Origin: M3007 sp041392625
GTDB lineage: Bacteria; Bacteroidota; Bacteroidia; Chitinophagales; Saprospiraceae
Length of the DNA: 64,000 nucleotides
Assembly (NCBI GenBank): GCA_041392625.1
Contig: JAWKLR010000001.1
Span: 62,001-126,000 of the forward strand
Direction of reading: 5' to 3'
Part shown: in pieces, positions 54,264 through 62,961 of the stretch
Layout: each line of letters begins with the position of its first letter
Position numbering within the stretch: position 1 is the first letter of the stretch
Position numbers and translations under genes: made by a program
The notes under the pieces: model-generated
Database searches by the model: none
What the model was told of the DNA's origin: nothing
What the model saw: only the letters and a program-made list of their open reading frames with translations

Positions 54264-57200
54264 ATGAAGAATAAAATCCTCCTTTTACTTGGGCTTACCT
54301 GCCTTGCACTCCTTCCGGCAGAGGCTCAGAATCCCGATCATCTTAAATCAATAGCTATCCGCAACCTGGGACCTGCTGCCATGTCGGGTAGAATAACATC
54401 AATAGCATGCAACCCCAACAACCCCAATGAAATATATGTTGGAGCGGCCTCCGGGGGCGTTTGGAAAAGTGAAAGTGGTGGTACAGCCTGGAAGCCAATT
54501 TTTGACGATGCACCTACACAAAGTGTTGGTGCAATTGGCCTGTCTGCCCACAATCCAGACCTCATCTGGGTGGGTACGGGAGAAGGAAACCCGCGCAATT
54601 CTCAAAACTTCGGGATTGGTATTTTTAAGTCTATCGACGGTGGTGCCAATTGGAAAAACATGGGGCTGGAAAATACCCATACAATCCACCGGGTTGTAGT
54701 GCATCCCAATAATCCAGACATAGTATGGGTTGCATCGCTTGGTTCAACCAATGGCCCCAACGAAGATCGTGGGGTTTTCAAAACAACTAATGGCGGACTC
54801 ACGTGGCGCAAAGTTTTATATGAAAATGACCTTACCGGATGTGCCGAGTTGGTGATCGATCCCAGCAATCCCAATAAACTGATTGCCGATTATGTGGGAA
54901 TACCAGCGTTGGCCCTGGTTTTTCAAGTCGGGCGGAAAAGGCTCCGGCCTGTTTGTTTCTCACGACGGGGTTGCAGACCTGGAGCGGCGAACGGAGGAAG
55001 ACGGCTTCTTGCCAAAGGGTGAATTGGGGCGCTTATGGGCCTGGCCATTTCGCGGAGCAACCCGGATGTGGTTTACGCACTGGTTGAGGCGAAGGATAAT
55101 GCCCTTTACAAGAGTACAGATGGTGGAAAAAAATGGAGAAAAATGGCGGATAAGAACATGGGTGACCGTCCGTTCTATTACGCAGAAATTTATGTGGATC
55201 CACAGAATGAAAATACAGTCTATTCCGTGCATTCACAAATTACAAAGAGCATTGATGGAGGCCGATCATTCGACTCCTGGGTCAATTACTGGCGTATTCA
55301 CCCGGATCACCATGCGTTCTGGATCAATCCCAACAACCCTAAACATCTGATTGATGGGAATGATGGTGGAGTAAACATCAGTTTTGATGGTGGTGATACC
55401 TGGCGGTTTGCAGAAAATATACCGGTTGGACAATTTTACCACATCAATGTCGACAACGAAATTCCGTACAATGTTTATGGCGGAGTGCAGGACAATGGCA
55501 CATTCGTCGGACCTTCTTCCGTCTGGAAGTCAGGCGGACTTCGAAACCTGGAATGGCAGGAAGTGAACTTTGGGGATGGATTTGATTGCATGCCTCAGCG
55601 TGATAACAGCCGATTCTGTTTTGCAATGTCACAAGGTGGGGAAATGAGTCATATCGATCGAGAAACTGGCAATCGCCGCTACATAAAGCCCCTTCACCCG
55701 GATGGCAAAACTACCCTGCGCTGGAACTGGAATGCAGCCCTTGCTCAGGACCCGTTTCAGGATCATGGCCTGTATTTTGGCTCGCAGTTTGTCCATTACT
55801 CTCCAGACCTTGGACATACCTGGAAACTAATTTCTCCGGATCTCACAACCAATGATACCGCCAAACTGCATCAGGATATTTCAGGTGGATTGACAATTGA
55901 TGCTACCAATGCAGAAAATCACTGTACCATAATTTCCATTGCTCCCAGTCCGCACAACAAAGATGTAATTTGGGTTGGAACCGATGACGGGCAGTTGCAA
56001 CTGACCCGCGATGGTGGTACGAACTGGACGGAATTATCCGGTCGATTGCCAGGTTTTCCCAAAGAATCCTGGATCGGTCAGATTGAAGTTTCCAGTCATG
56101 ACCCGGGTGAGGTTTTTGTAATTGTGAACAACTACCGATTGAATGATTGGAAACCGTACATGTACCACACCAAGGACTTTGGCAAAACCTGGAAACGTTT
56201 GGCATCTGAGCAAAACATCAAAGGATTTTGCTTGTCTGTAGTTCAGGACTTGGAAGTTCCGAATTTGTTGTTTTTAGGCACCGATCAGGGTTTGTATTAC
56301 AGTCTGGACTACGGGGCTCACTGGGCCCACTGGCCTAAAGGAGCATTCCCATATGTACCCGTTCAGGATATGAAAATTCACCCTCGGGAGGGCGATTTGG
56401 TATTGGGCACTTACGGCCGGGGTATCTGGGTTATGGATAACATCGCCCCCTTGCGCGTGATGGCTTCCAAAGGCAGTGAAGCATTTGAAAAGCCGTTTGT
56501 TTTATTTCAGCCGCAACAAGCCGTTTTGGCCTCTTATGCATCCTTCAACGGGCCACATTTCCCCGGGGATGAAACCTTTTTTGGTGATAATAAAGGGCCT
56601 TCCGGGCGGATTCCCGTATGGGTAAAGCCCGAGCAGAAAAAGCCTGTAAAGCAAGAGGCTGAAGACAAGGACAAAAAGGGGAAAAAGAAAAAAGACAAAA
56701 AGGAGGATTCAGATAAGGAAGACGAAGGCGATGATGATGAAAAAGGTGATGATGATAAAAGTGATGATGCCGGTACAGAAAAAAAGCCTGAAAAAGGCAA
56801 GCGCGGGGATGGAAATATGAAACGGGCAAAAGTGTTGATCTTCAATGATGCCGGGGATACTTTGCGTCAGTTTACTACCAAACTGGATACCGCATTTTCA
56901 GCAATCTACTGGGGGCTGGATACCAAAGGCGTTCAAATGCCGACAAACAGAAAACCCCGGGAGGGGCAACTGGAACCCGGTGGCGGACCACGTGTTCTGC
57001 CTGGCACCTACAAGGTTCAGGTACATTACAAGCGGCACATGGATTCCACGACCATTACAGTGATTGATGATCCCCGACTCAACCGCCCGACATCTGTACT
57101 AGAAGCAGAGGCCAGGGCCGTTCGGGCATTTTATCCAACTGTAGAAAAAGCAGCAGAGGCATACGATCGTCTGACTGAGGCAGAGAAAACAATCAAACTG

Positions 57201-57548
57201 GTTTCTTCCCAGTTTGTAAATGTGCCAGATAGCACCAAAAAGGAAGTGCTTAAATTGGGGAAAATACTTCAGGATAGTATTACAGCCCTGAAAGATGAAT
57301 TCTTTACCCATGAGTCTAAAAAGGGAATCCAGCGAAACCCCAATACACTCAATAGCAAAATGTGGCAGGCAATTTCCTACATCAACAACAGCGAAGGTGC
57401 ACCAAATGGAACTGCCCAGGTTGCAATTGGAGCAGCAGAAGAGGCTGTAGATACTTTGGTAAAACGAATCGATGCACTCTTTGAAACAGACTGGAAAGCG
57501 TATCGAGAGAAAGCTGAGGCAATCCAGTATTCCTTGTTTAAGGACTAG
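54264..57548 (+). pseudogene. Sortilin/VPS10-like beta-propeller glycosyl hydrolase, frame broken
   Basis: Signal peptide, then repeated propeller blades with the Asp-box motif (SGGTAWKPI, DGGANWKN, NGGLTWRK, DGGKKWRKM, DGGTNWTEL, DFGKTWKRL) over about 700 residues. Two or three one-base shifts lie between about 54885 and 55035 (GCCGATTATGTGG reads as DMW if one T is dropped; the DGG blade near 54965 needs a G and T restored). The C-terminus has a lysine- and aspartate-rich low-complexity stretch (56630-56810), then a helical end. Intact, about 1090 residues; a secreted photosynthesis-system-II-assembly/VPS10-type protein of unknown target. Confidence 0.82.
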
Positions 57549-57580
57549 CGGCCTTACAGATAATTTGGAATCAACATAAG

Positions 57581-57613
57581 AAATGCCCGGTGGACTTTTC
57601 CGCCGGGCATTTT
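57581..57613. terminator. Bidirectional intrinsic terminator
   Basis: AAATGCCCGG (57581-57590) pairs with CCGGGCATTT (57603-57612), with A before and T after. It serves the VPS10-like gene and the convergent anti-sigma-like gene. Confidence 0.85.
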
Positions 57614-57674
57614 CTTGCAAGTTATAATCTCAATGGTCGTTAGCAAATAGAGTGGGGTAGTTTATAACACATGC

Positions 57675-58298
57675 TCAATCCTTCTGCGTATTCCGGATCT
57701 CCAGGATTGTTGGCAAGGGCTCAACAGGTTTTGACCAGATCTCTTTGATCAGTCGTTCCTGGGTGTTGTGCGCGTCGGCATCATCCTGTTTGCTTCCGGG
57801 TAGTGGAAGTGCCATTGGTGGCTCCTGTGGGCGTTTCACTTTTTCCTCTTGCACAGGTTCATCAATGGTTGGGATAGCTACGAGTTGGTTGCTTGAGGTT
57901 GAGTTAGCTTGGGTTGAATTTCTGACGGTATTGGTTTCCTGGTTCGTAGTTTCTACCAAATCTTCACTTGAAGGTTGTAGATCCTGTTCCTGAACTGGGG
58001 CTACAACTGGTTGTTGAGCAACTTCAATTTGTGGCGTGGTTTCAGGAGTTACAGGCTTGCTGCCTTCATTCTGACGGGCGCCAAAATAAATGGCTGCACC
58101 TACAACAATCAACACAGCAAGTGTGCTTATGACTTGCATGGCTGACCAACCGGCCTTAGGCTGAATTTGTTGGTGTACATGTTCCCATACCTTGTTTGAT
58201 GGCAGATCCCAGCCGTTGGCGGAGGGAGTATCCGGCAATGCATCAAAGGTACTGCGGAACAACTCGTCAAGTCCTTGGTTATCTTCTTTCTCTATCAT
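57675..58298 (-). CDS. Probable anti-sigma-like membrane protein
   Basis: 207 residues. The cytoplasmic N-terminus (DELFRSTFDALPDTPSANGWDLPSNKVWEHV) is followed by one membrane helix (about 55-71) and a threonine/glutamine/proline-rich outer region. This order and its position downstream of an ECF sigma gene suggest an anti-sigma factor, but no zinc-binding motif was seen, so the role is inferred from context. Confidence 0.6.
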   Translation of the reverse strand: MIEKEDNQGLDELFRSTFDALPDTPSANGWDLPSNKVWEHVHQQIQPKAGWSAMQVISTLAVLIVVGAAIYFGARQNEGSKPVTPETTPQIEVAQQPVVAPVQEQDLQPSSEDLVETTNQETNTVRNSTQANSTSSNQLVAIPTIDEPVQEEKVKRPQEPPMALPLPGSKQDDADAHNTQERLIKEIWSKPVEPLPTILEIRNTQKD

Positions 58299-58355
58299 GA
58301 GGGTCTGGCTTCGGTTTTTGTTAACCTGGATTAGTGCATGTTAAAATTGTATTGA

Positions 58356-58514
58356 GAGGATGTCTAAAATTCAATTTCTGGGCTACATTCGGCAAATTTG
58401 GTTTTTCTCTACGTTAAATTTTTCGCCGAATTACCCGTATTCGACTGCAAAATTTGCCTTAATAAAAACAAAATTTGCTCGACTTCGCCTCAGAATTGAA
58501 ATTTAGACATCCTC
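58356..58514 (+). mobile_element. 159-bp MITE, copy D
   Basis: Near-identical to copy A. Target duplication TGA at 58353-58355 and 58515-58517. It lies between the sigma factor and its probable partner gene; the hairpin could reduce read-through into the partner. Confidence 0.9.
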
Positions 58515-58559
58515 TGAATGAGTTTTTATCCAATCAAATTTGAAATTTTAAACAAGCAT

Positions 58560-59114
58560 TTACTTTTTTATGTAATCGTATGATTTGTCAATCATTTTTT
58601 TGAGGTATTCTCTGGCTTTATAGAGTTGGCTTTTGCTGGTACCGGTAGATATGCCAAGTTGTTCGGCAATTTCCTCGTGGCTGAATCCTTCTATGGCATA
58701 TAGGTTAAAAACAGTTCGATATCCTGGCGGAAGTTTTTGCAGCAAGCTCATCAGGTATTCAGCATCCAGGTTTGCAGCAATATTTTCCTCCGTTCGGACG
58801 GTATTTTCAAAAGCGACAAAATCGCCGGTGTATTGAATAAACTCTTTTTGTTTTCTCAAATGGCTGAGGGCGGTATTCACCATAATTCGTCTGATCCAGG
58901 CCCCCAATGCCCCTTCTGCCCTAAACTGGGCCATATCCCTGTACACTCGAACAAACCCATCCTGCAACATATCTTCGGCCTCTGCATGATCACGCGCAAA
59001 TCGCAGCAAAACCCGGAACATCGGAACGCTGTACTGGCGGTACAAAGCCATTTGATGTAGGGAATTGCCATTTAGCACCCCACGCACCAATTCCTGGTCA
59101 GTAAACTGCGGCAT
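58560..59114 (-). CDS. ECF RNA polymerase sigma factor
   Basis: 184 residues. Region 2 (ALYRQYSVPMFRVLLRFARDHAEAEDMLQDGFVRVYRDMAQF) and region 4 (LPPGYRTVFNLYAIEGFSHEEIAEQLGISTGTSKSQLYKARE) are complete, typical of Bacteroidota extracytoplasmic-function sigma factors. It is followed by a probable anti-sigma gene, with a MITE inserted between. An exact -7 box (TACTTTTG) lies about 100 nt upstream. Confidence 0.92.
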   Translation of the reverse strand: MPQFTDQELVRGVLNGNSLHQMALYRQYSVPMFRVLLRFARDHAEAEDMLQDGFVRVYRDMAQFRAEGALGAWIRRIMVNTALSHLRKQKEFIQYTGDFVAFENTVRTEENIAANLDAEYLMSLLQKLPPGYRTVFNLYAIEGFSHEEIAEQLGISTGTSKSQLYKAREYLKKMIDKSYDYIKK

Positions 59115-59215
59115 GTGATTGGATTACTTTTGATTGATACCTTTTTGATCAAACGGGTTGCCCAACGGTTTGTTTTTTTTGAAAAAAGTTTGGTGCCAGG
59201 ACAACACAGTATGTA

Positions 59216-59223
59216 CAAAAGTA
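59216..59223 (-). promoter_or_regulatory. -7 promoter element of the ECF sigma gene
   Basis: TACTTTTG on the minus strand, an exact consensus match, 102 nt before the ATG at 59114. No clear -33 element. Confidence 0.4.
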
Positions 59224-59297
59224 CGGACTACTTTGTAATCATGCTAGAGAACAAGAAGGGAGAGTAAGTGGATTTTCCAGTTTGAAGCGAGGTGAAT

Positions 59298-60344
59298 CTA
59301 TTCTTCAATTTCCAATTGCAACGAGGCTTTGAACCAGGATTGACTTTGCTTAATTTCCAGTTTGTGGGATTCTGGATAGATCAAATGCAGTTGTCTTTTC
59401 AGATTTTTTAGACCAATACCCCCTTTGGTATTTCTGGTTCCGTTGATTTGTTCTGCTGTGTTTTCAACAGTAAAGTTGAGGTGCTGATCTTTGAGTTGCA
59501 GTGAAATAAAAATTTCTGCATTTCCGGTGGTACTGCTGGCACCGTGCTTAAAACTGTTTTCTACAAAGGGTAAAAGAAGCAGTGGTGCAATTTGAGCCCT
59601 TGAGTTGTCAATATCCTGGTTGTATTCAACCTTGAGCCGATCATTGTACCGCATTTTTTCCAACTCAATATAATCTTCAATCACCTTGGCCTCGTCTGAA
59701 ACACGGATGCGTGGGGCCCGACAATCATACAAAACAAAGCGCATGATTTGGGAAAGCATCATAATGGCATCAGCCGTCCGGTCGGACTTTTTTCTGGCCA
59801 GTACGTACAGGTTGTTCAGTGTATTGAATAAAAAATGGGGGTTGGTTTGAGCCCGGAGAAAATTGAGTTCCGATTGCAGTTTTTCACGAACCAACTGTTG
59901 TTCAAATTCAATGCTCTTGTAATGCATTCGGATCATTTTTACCGTAGTCGCTGCGGCTACCGTAATAAACAGATCGAATATCGTCAGGTAAATTCCCGGG
60001 CCAAAAAACAATTGAATTTGATTCTCCGGTCTGAATTGAGGAAAAAATACAAAGGCAAGCAGCAGACGATACAAGATCGTGGCGACAATGAAGCCAAGCA
60101 GGATAAAGAAAATGAGTTTGTAAACCTTATCCCGCTCCAGATACAGTGGAATAATGAAGTAGAAAACAAAATACGTAAGGGCTATCTTGATCGGCAATAC
60201 AAATGCCTCCCCATAGATTGCAGTTGGTACCGCCTCCGGGATTGGCAGTTTCTGAATGATACAGGTCAGTACTGTATTCAATACCAGGTATACCAGCCAA
60301 AAGCTGATGTGATTTATTATCCTTCTCCAGTTCAGGCCTTCCAT
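59298..60344 (-). CDS. LytS-type sensor histidine kinase
   Basis: 348 residues. Four or so N-terminal membrane helices (about 13-30, 46-65, 74-100, 116-135), then a His-kinase domain with phospho-acceptor H170 in NPHFLFNTLN, and an ATPase with FVENSFKHGAS and GGIGLKNLKRQLHLIYPE. Such kinases usually pair with a LytTR response regulator; none lies in the window. Its start overlaps the end of the upstream GH31 gene by 13 bases, so the two are coupled. Confidence 0.9.
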   Translation of the reverse strand: MEGLNWRRIINHISFWLVYLVLNTVLTCIIQKLPIPEAVPTAIYGEAFVLPIKIALTYFVFYFIIPLYLERDKVYKLIFFILLGFIVATILYRLLLAFVFFPQFRPENQIQLFFGPGIYLTIFDLFITVAAATTVKMIRMHYKSIEFEQQLVREKLQSELNFLRAQTNPHFLFNTLNNLYVLARKKSDRTADAIMMLSQIMRFVLYDCRAPRIRVSDEAKVIEDYIELEKMRYNDRLKVEYNQDIDNSRAQIAPLLLLPFVENSFKHGASSTTGNAEIFISLQLKDQHLNFTVENTAEQINGTRNTKGGIGLKNLKRQLHLIYPESHKLEIKQSQSWFKASLQLEIEE

Positions 60345-62869
60345 GCGATGGTTGAAAAATCAGATTGAACAGTCATTGTGTACAGCGATCGATCGCGAAG
60401 GCGAATCTCTTTTATTGGCATTTCAATTCCATCCACCGTGCAGGAATGTGCAAATGTCGGAAAGCCAACAAGGTATACTTTCACCTGCTCGTACCCAGGA
60501 TCAAAATCACCTGTCTGTGTTCGGTTCAGGATCAGGGAAGAGTCAGTTCCTTTTGTCTCAAAAACTTGAAGTGAAAACCTATTAGACTTGTAGTCCATCC
60601 CTTCACCAGCATCCTCGTACAGGTGGCTGCATTCTGTTCCGTTTTTATAATATACGTATAAACTCAATTCTTCTATTTTCTTTTCATTGGTCCATTGCTG
60701 CACCGGATAGATGGGTACCACTGCTCCTTCCCGGATAAAGAATGGAATCTGATCGGGCATCAGGTTGACGAATAATTCACCACTGTATGCCTGTCCGGTC
60801 CAGAAATAATACCACTTCCCCTTTGGAAGATGGACCATTTGTCGTTGCACATTTGCCTGAGTCACCGGGCTCACCAGAATGTGTTCGCCAAATAAAAAAT
60901 CACGGCTGTTTTCAAGCACCTTGGGGTCCAGCGGATCCGCAAATGCCAATGGCCTCAGCACCGGCTTTCCGGATTGCTGCAATTGCCACATTGCCGTATA
61001 GAGGCAAGGTAATATGCTGTATCGGAGTTCAATGGCTTTTTTCGCCAAACTGGTCCATTTTTCCCCGAAAGACCAGGGTTCCTGATCCGAAACGTGTTTT
61101 TCGGGTGCAAGTAATTCGGCTTCTTCCGTCACAGCAGCATCCCCGGATGCATGGGAGCCCATGCTGTGCACCCGCATCAACGGATGGAATACACCCAGCT
61201 GTAGCCAGCGCACAAAAAGCTCTCCGTCGGCATCACCGGAAAAACCGCCAATATCGCTTCCACAGAATGAAAAGCCGGAAATGCTCAATCGAACGCATTG
61301 CTGATTCGCAATCTGGAGATGCTCCCAGGTTGACAAGTTATCGCCGGTCCATACAGCTGCATACCGTTGTCCTCCGCAGAATGTTGCCCGGGTTAGTAGG
61401 AAGGGACGTTTCTCGGGTGCCAAAATTTCCAGGCCTTCCCAGGAGGAACGCGCCATTTGCATTCCATATATGTTGTGTGCTTTTGCATGGCCACAGGGAT
61501 CCCCGTCGTATTCGTGACGCACGTGATCCGGAAGGGTTTTGTGGTCGACATGAAACACTGCAGGTTCATTCATATCGTTCCAAAACCCGGAGACCCCATC
61601 TTCTGTATACAAGCCCTGATACAACTGTCCCCACCAGGCCCGTACATCCGGGCTGGTAAAGTCTGGGAATCCGCAAAAGCCTGGCCATACCGGTCCTTTT
61701 GCTACGTCTCCATTCCAGGTTTTTAGCAAGTAGTTGTTTTTAAGTGCCTCAGCATAAACGGGGTATTTGAGGTCCTCTTTCAAACCCGGATCAATCATTA
61801 CGACAGTTTGAAATCCTTTGTCCCGCAGTGTTGCAATCATTTTAGCCGGATCCGGGAAATGGGACTTGTCCCAGGTGAAACACCGATATCCGTCCATGTA
61901 ATCAATGTCCAGATAAATTGCATCACAAGGAATTTCCAGCGAACGAAAGGTGTCGGCAATTTCATGCACCCGCTCTTCCGGGTAATAACTCCATTTGCAT
62001 TGGTGGTACCCAAGGGCCCAAAGAGGTGGAAGTGCGTGGGTACCGGTCAGTTTTGCATAATTGCGTGCCACATCATCCAGTCCCGGTCCATAAATAAAAT
62101 AGTAATTCATTTCACCGCCATCCGTTCTAAACTCAGTAAACCCAACGTTGGATTTACTGAAATCGAAATGGCTTCTAAAGGTATTGTCGAGAAAAATTCC
62201 GTACGCAGTATCTTCATGAAGTGCATAATAAAACGGAATGGCCCGGTACATCGGATCGGTATCTTCACCAAATGCATAGGCATCGGTGCACCAGTTTTCA
62301 AATATTCGCCCATTTAGTAGAGTGGGTCCGGCTTTATCTCCCAGGCCGAGGAAGGATTCCTTGCGATGTTGTTTTTTACGAACACGCATTTGTGACCATC
62401 CTTTCATGATGGTTCTTTTTGCGGAAAAGGCATCAAAATCTTCGCAAATCAGTCGATCGTCGTTATCAAATACCCGAACTTTTAATTCTTTTTTAGAAAC
62501 GACAATTTGGAGTTTTTCGGATGCAAGTTGATACTCAGAATCGGTTTCTGTCAGTTTTACTTTTACCCGTCCCGGTTCAAGATCAGGTCGAACAGCATAG
62601 GAAAAGTCTCGTTCAAAATGAGCCTCAACGGCATAGCGGAAACGAATAATTTCGGGTTGTACGACCTGGATGCGCAGAGCAAGTCCATTGTTGCAGACAA
62701 ACTCATACGCGTTATCCTGCCAACGTACCGTTTCACAATAGTCAGGACTTAAATAGGCATAAACATCTTCATATCGTGTACTGACATCGGCATTCGAAAA
62801 GTCAATTGCTTTGACTTTTTCAGGTGTTTCACGTTCCGTTTTTGTGCCTGCTTTTTTGTTTTCTTCCAT
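60332..62869 (-). CDS. GH31 family glycoside hydrolase (alpha-glucosidase-like)
   Basis: 845 residues. N-terminal beta domain, then the GH31 barrel with nucleophile D432 in GFWNDMNEP and acid/base D510 in WTGDN; DIDYMDGYRCFTWD and HPLMRVHSMG also match. No signal peptide, so it is cytoplasmic, acting on alpha-glucosides or related sugars. It overlaps the downstream LytS-type kinase gene by 13 bases and starts close to the window's next gene. Confidence 0.93.
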   Translation of the reverse strand: MEENKKAGTKTERETPEKVKAIDFSNADVSTRYEDVYAYLSPDYCETVRWQDNAYEFVCNNGLALRIQVVQPEIIRFRYAVEAHFERDFSYAVRPDLEPGRVKVKLTETDSEYQLASEKLQIVVSKKELKVRVFDNDDRLICEDFDAFSAKRTIMKGWSQMRVRKKQHRKESFLGLGDKAGPTLLNGRIFENWCTDAYAFGEDTDPMYRAIPFYYALHEDTAYGIFLDNTFRSHFDFSKSNVGFTEFRTDGGEMNYYFIYGPGLDDVARNYAKLTGTHALPPLWALGYHQCKWSYYPEERVHEIADTFRSLEIPCDAIYLDIDYMDGYRCFTWDKSHFPDPAKMIATLRDKGFQTVVMIDPGLKEDLKYPVYAEALKNNYLLKTWNGDVAKGPVWPGFCGFPDFTSPDVRAWWGQLYQGLYTEDGVSGFWNDMNEPAVFHVDHKTLPDHVRHEYDGDPCGHAKAHNIYGMQMARSSWEGLEILAPEKRPFLLTRATFCGGQRYAAVWTGDNLSTWEHLQIANQQCVRLSISGFSFCGSDIGGFSGDADGELFVRWLQLGVFHPLMRVHSMGSHASGDAAVTEEAELLAPEKHVSDQEPWSFGEKWTSLAKKAIELRYSILPCLYTAMWQLQQSGKPVLRPLAFADPLDPKVLENSRDFLFGEHILVSPVTQANVQRQMVHLPKGKWYYFWTGQAYSGELFVNLMPDQIPFFIREGAVVPIYPVQQWTNEKKIEELSLYVYYKNGTECSHLYEDAGEGMDYKSNRFSLQVFETKGTDSSLILNRTQTGDFDPGYEQVKVYLVGFPTFAHSCTVDGIEMPIKEIRLRDRSLYTMTVQSDFSTIAWKA

Positions 62870-62961
62870 TCCGCCTTGGCATTGAAATTTGCAGGCACAA
62901 ACTTACGCAAATTCATGGAGTGGGCGCATTATTTGGGAGGAATGGCAAGTTCTTATGAGGT

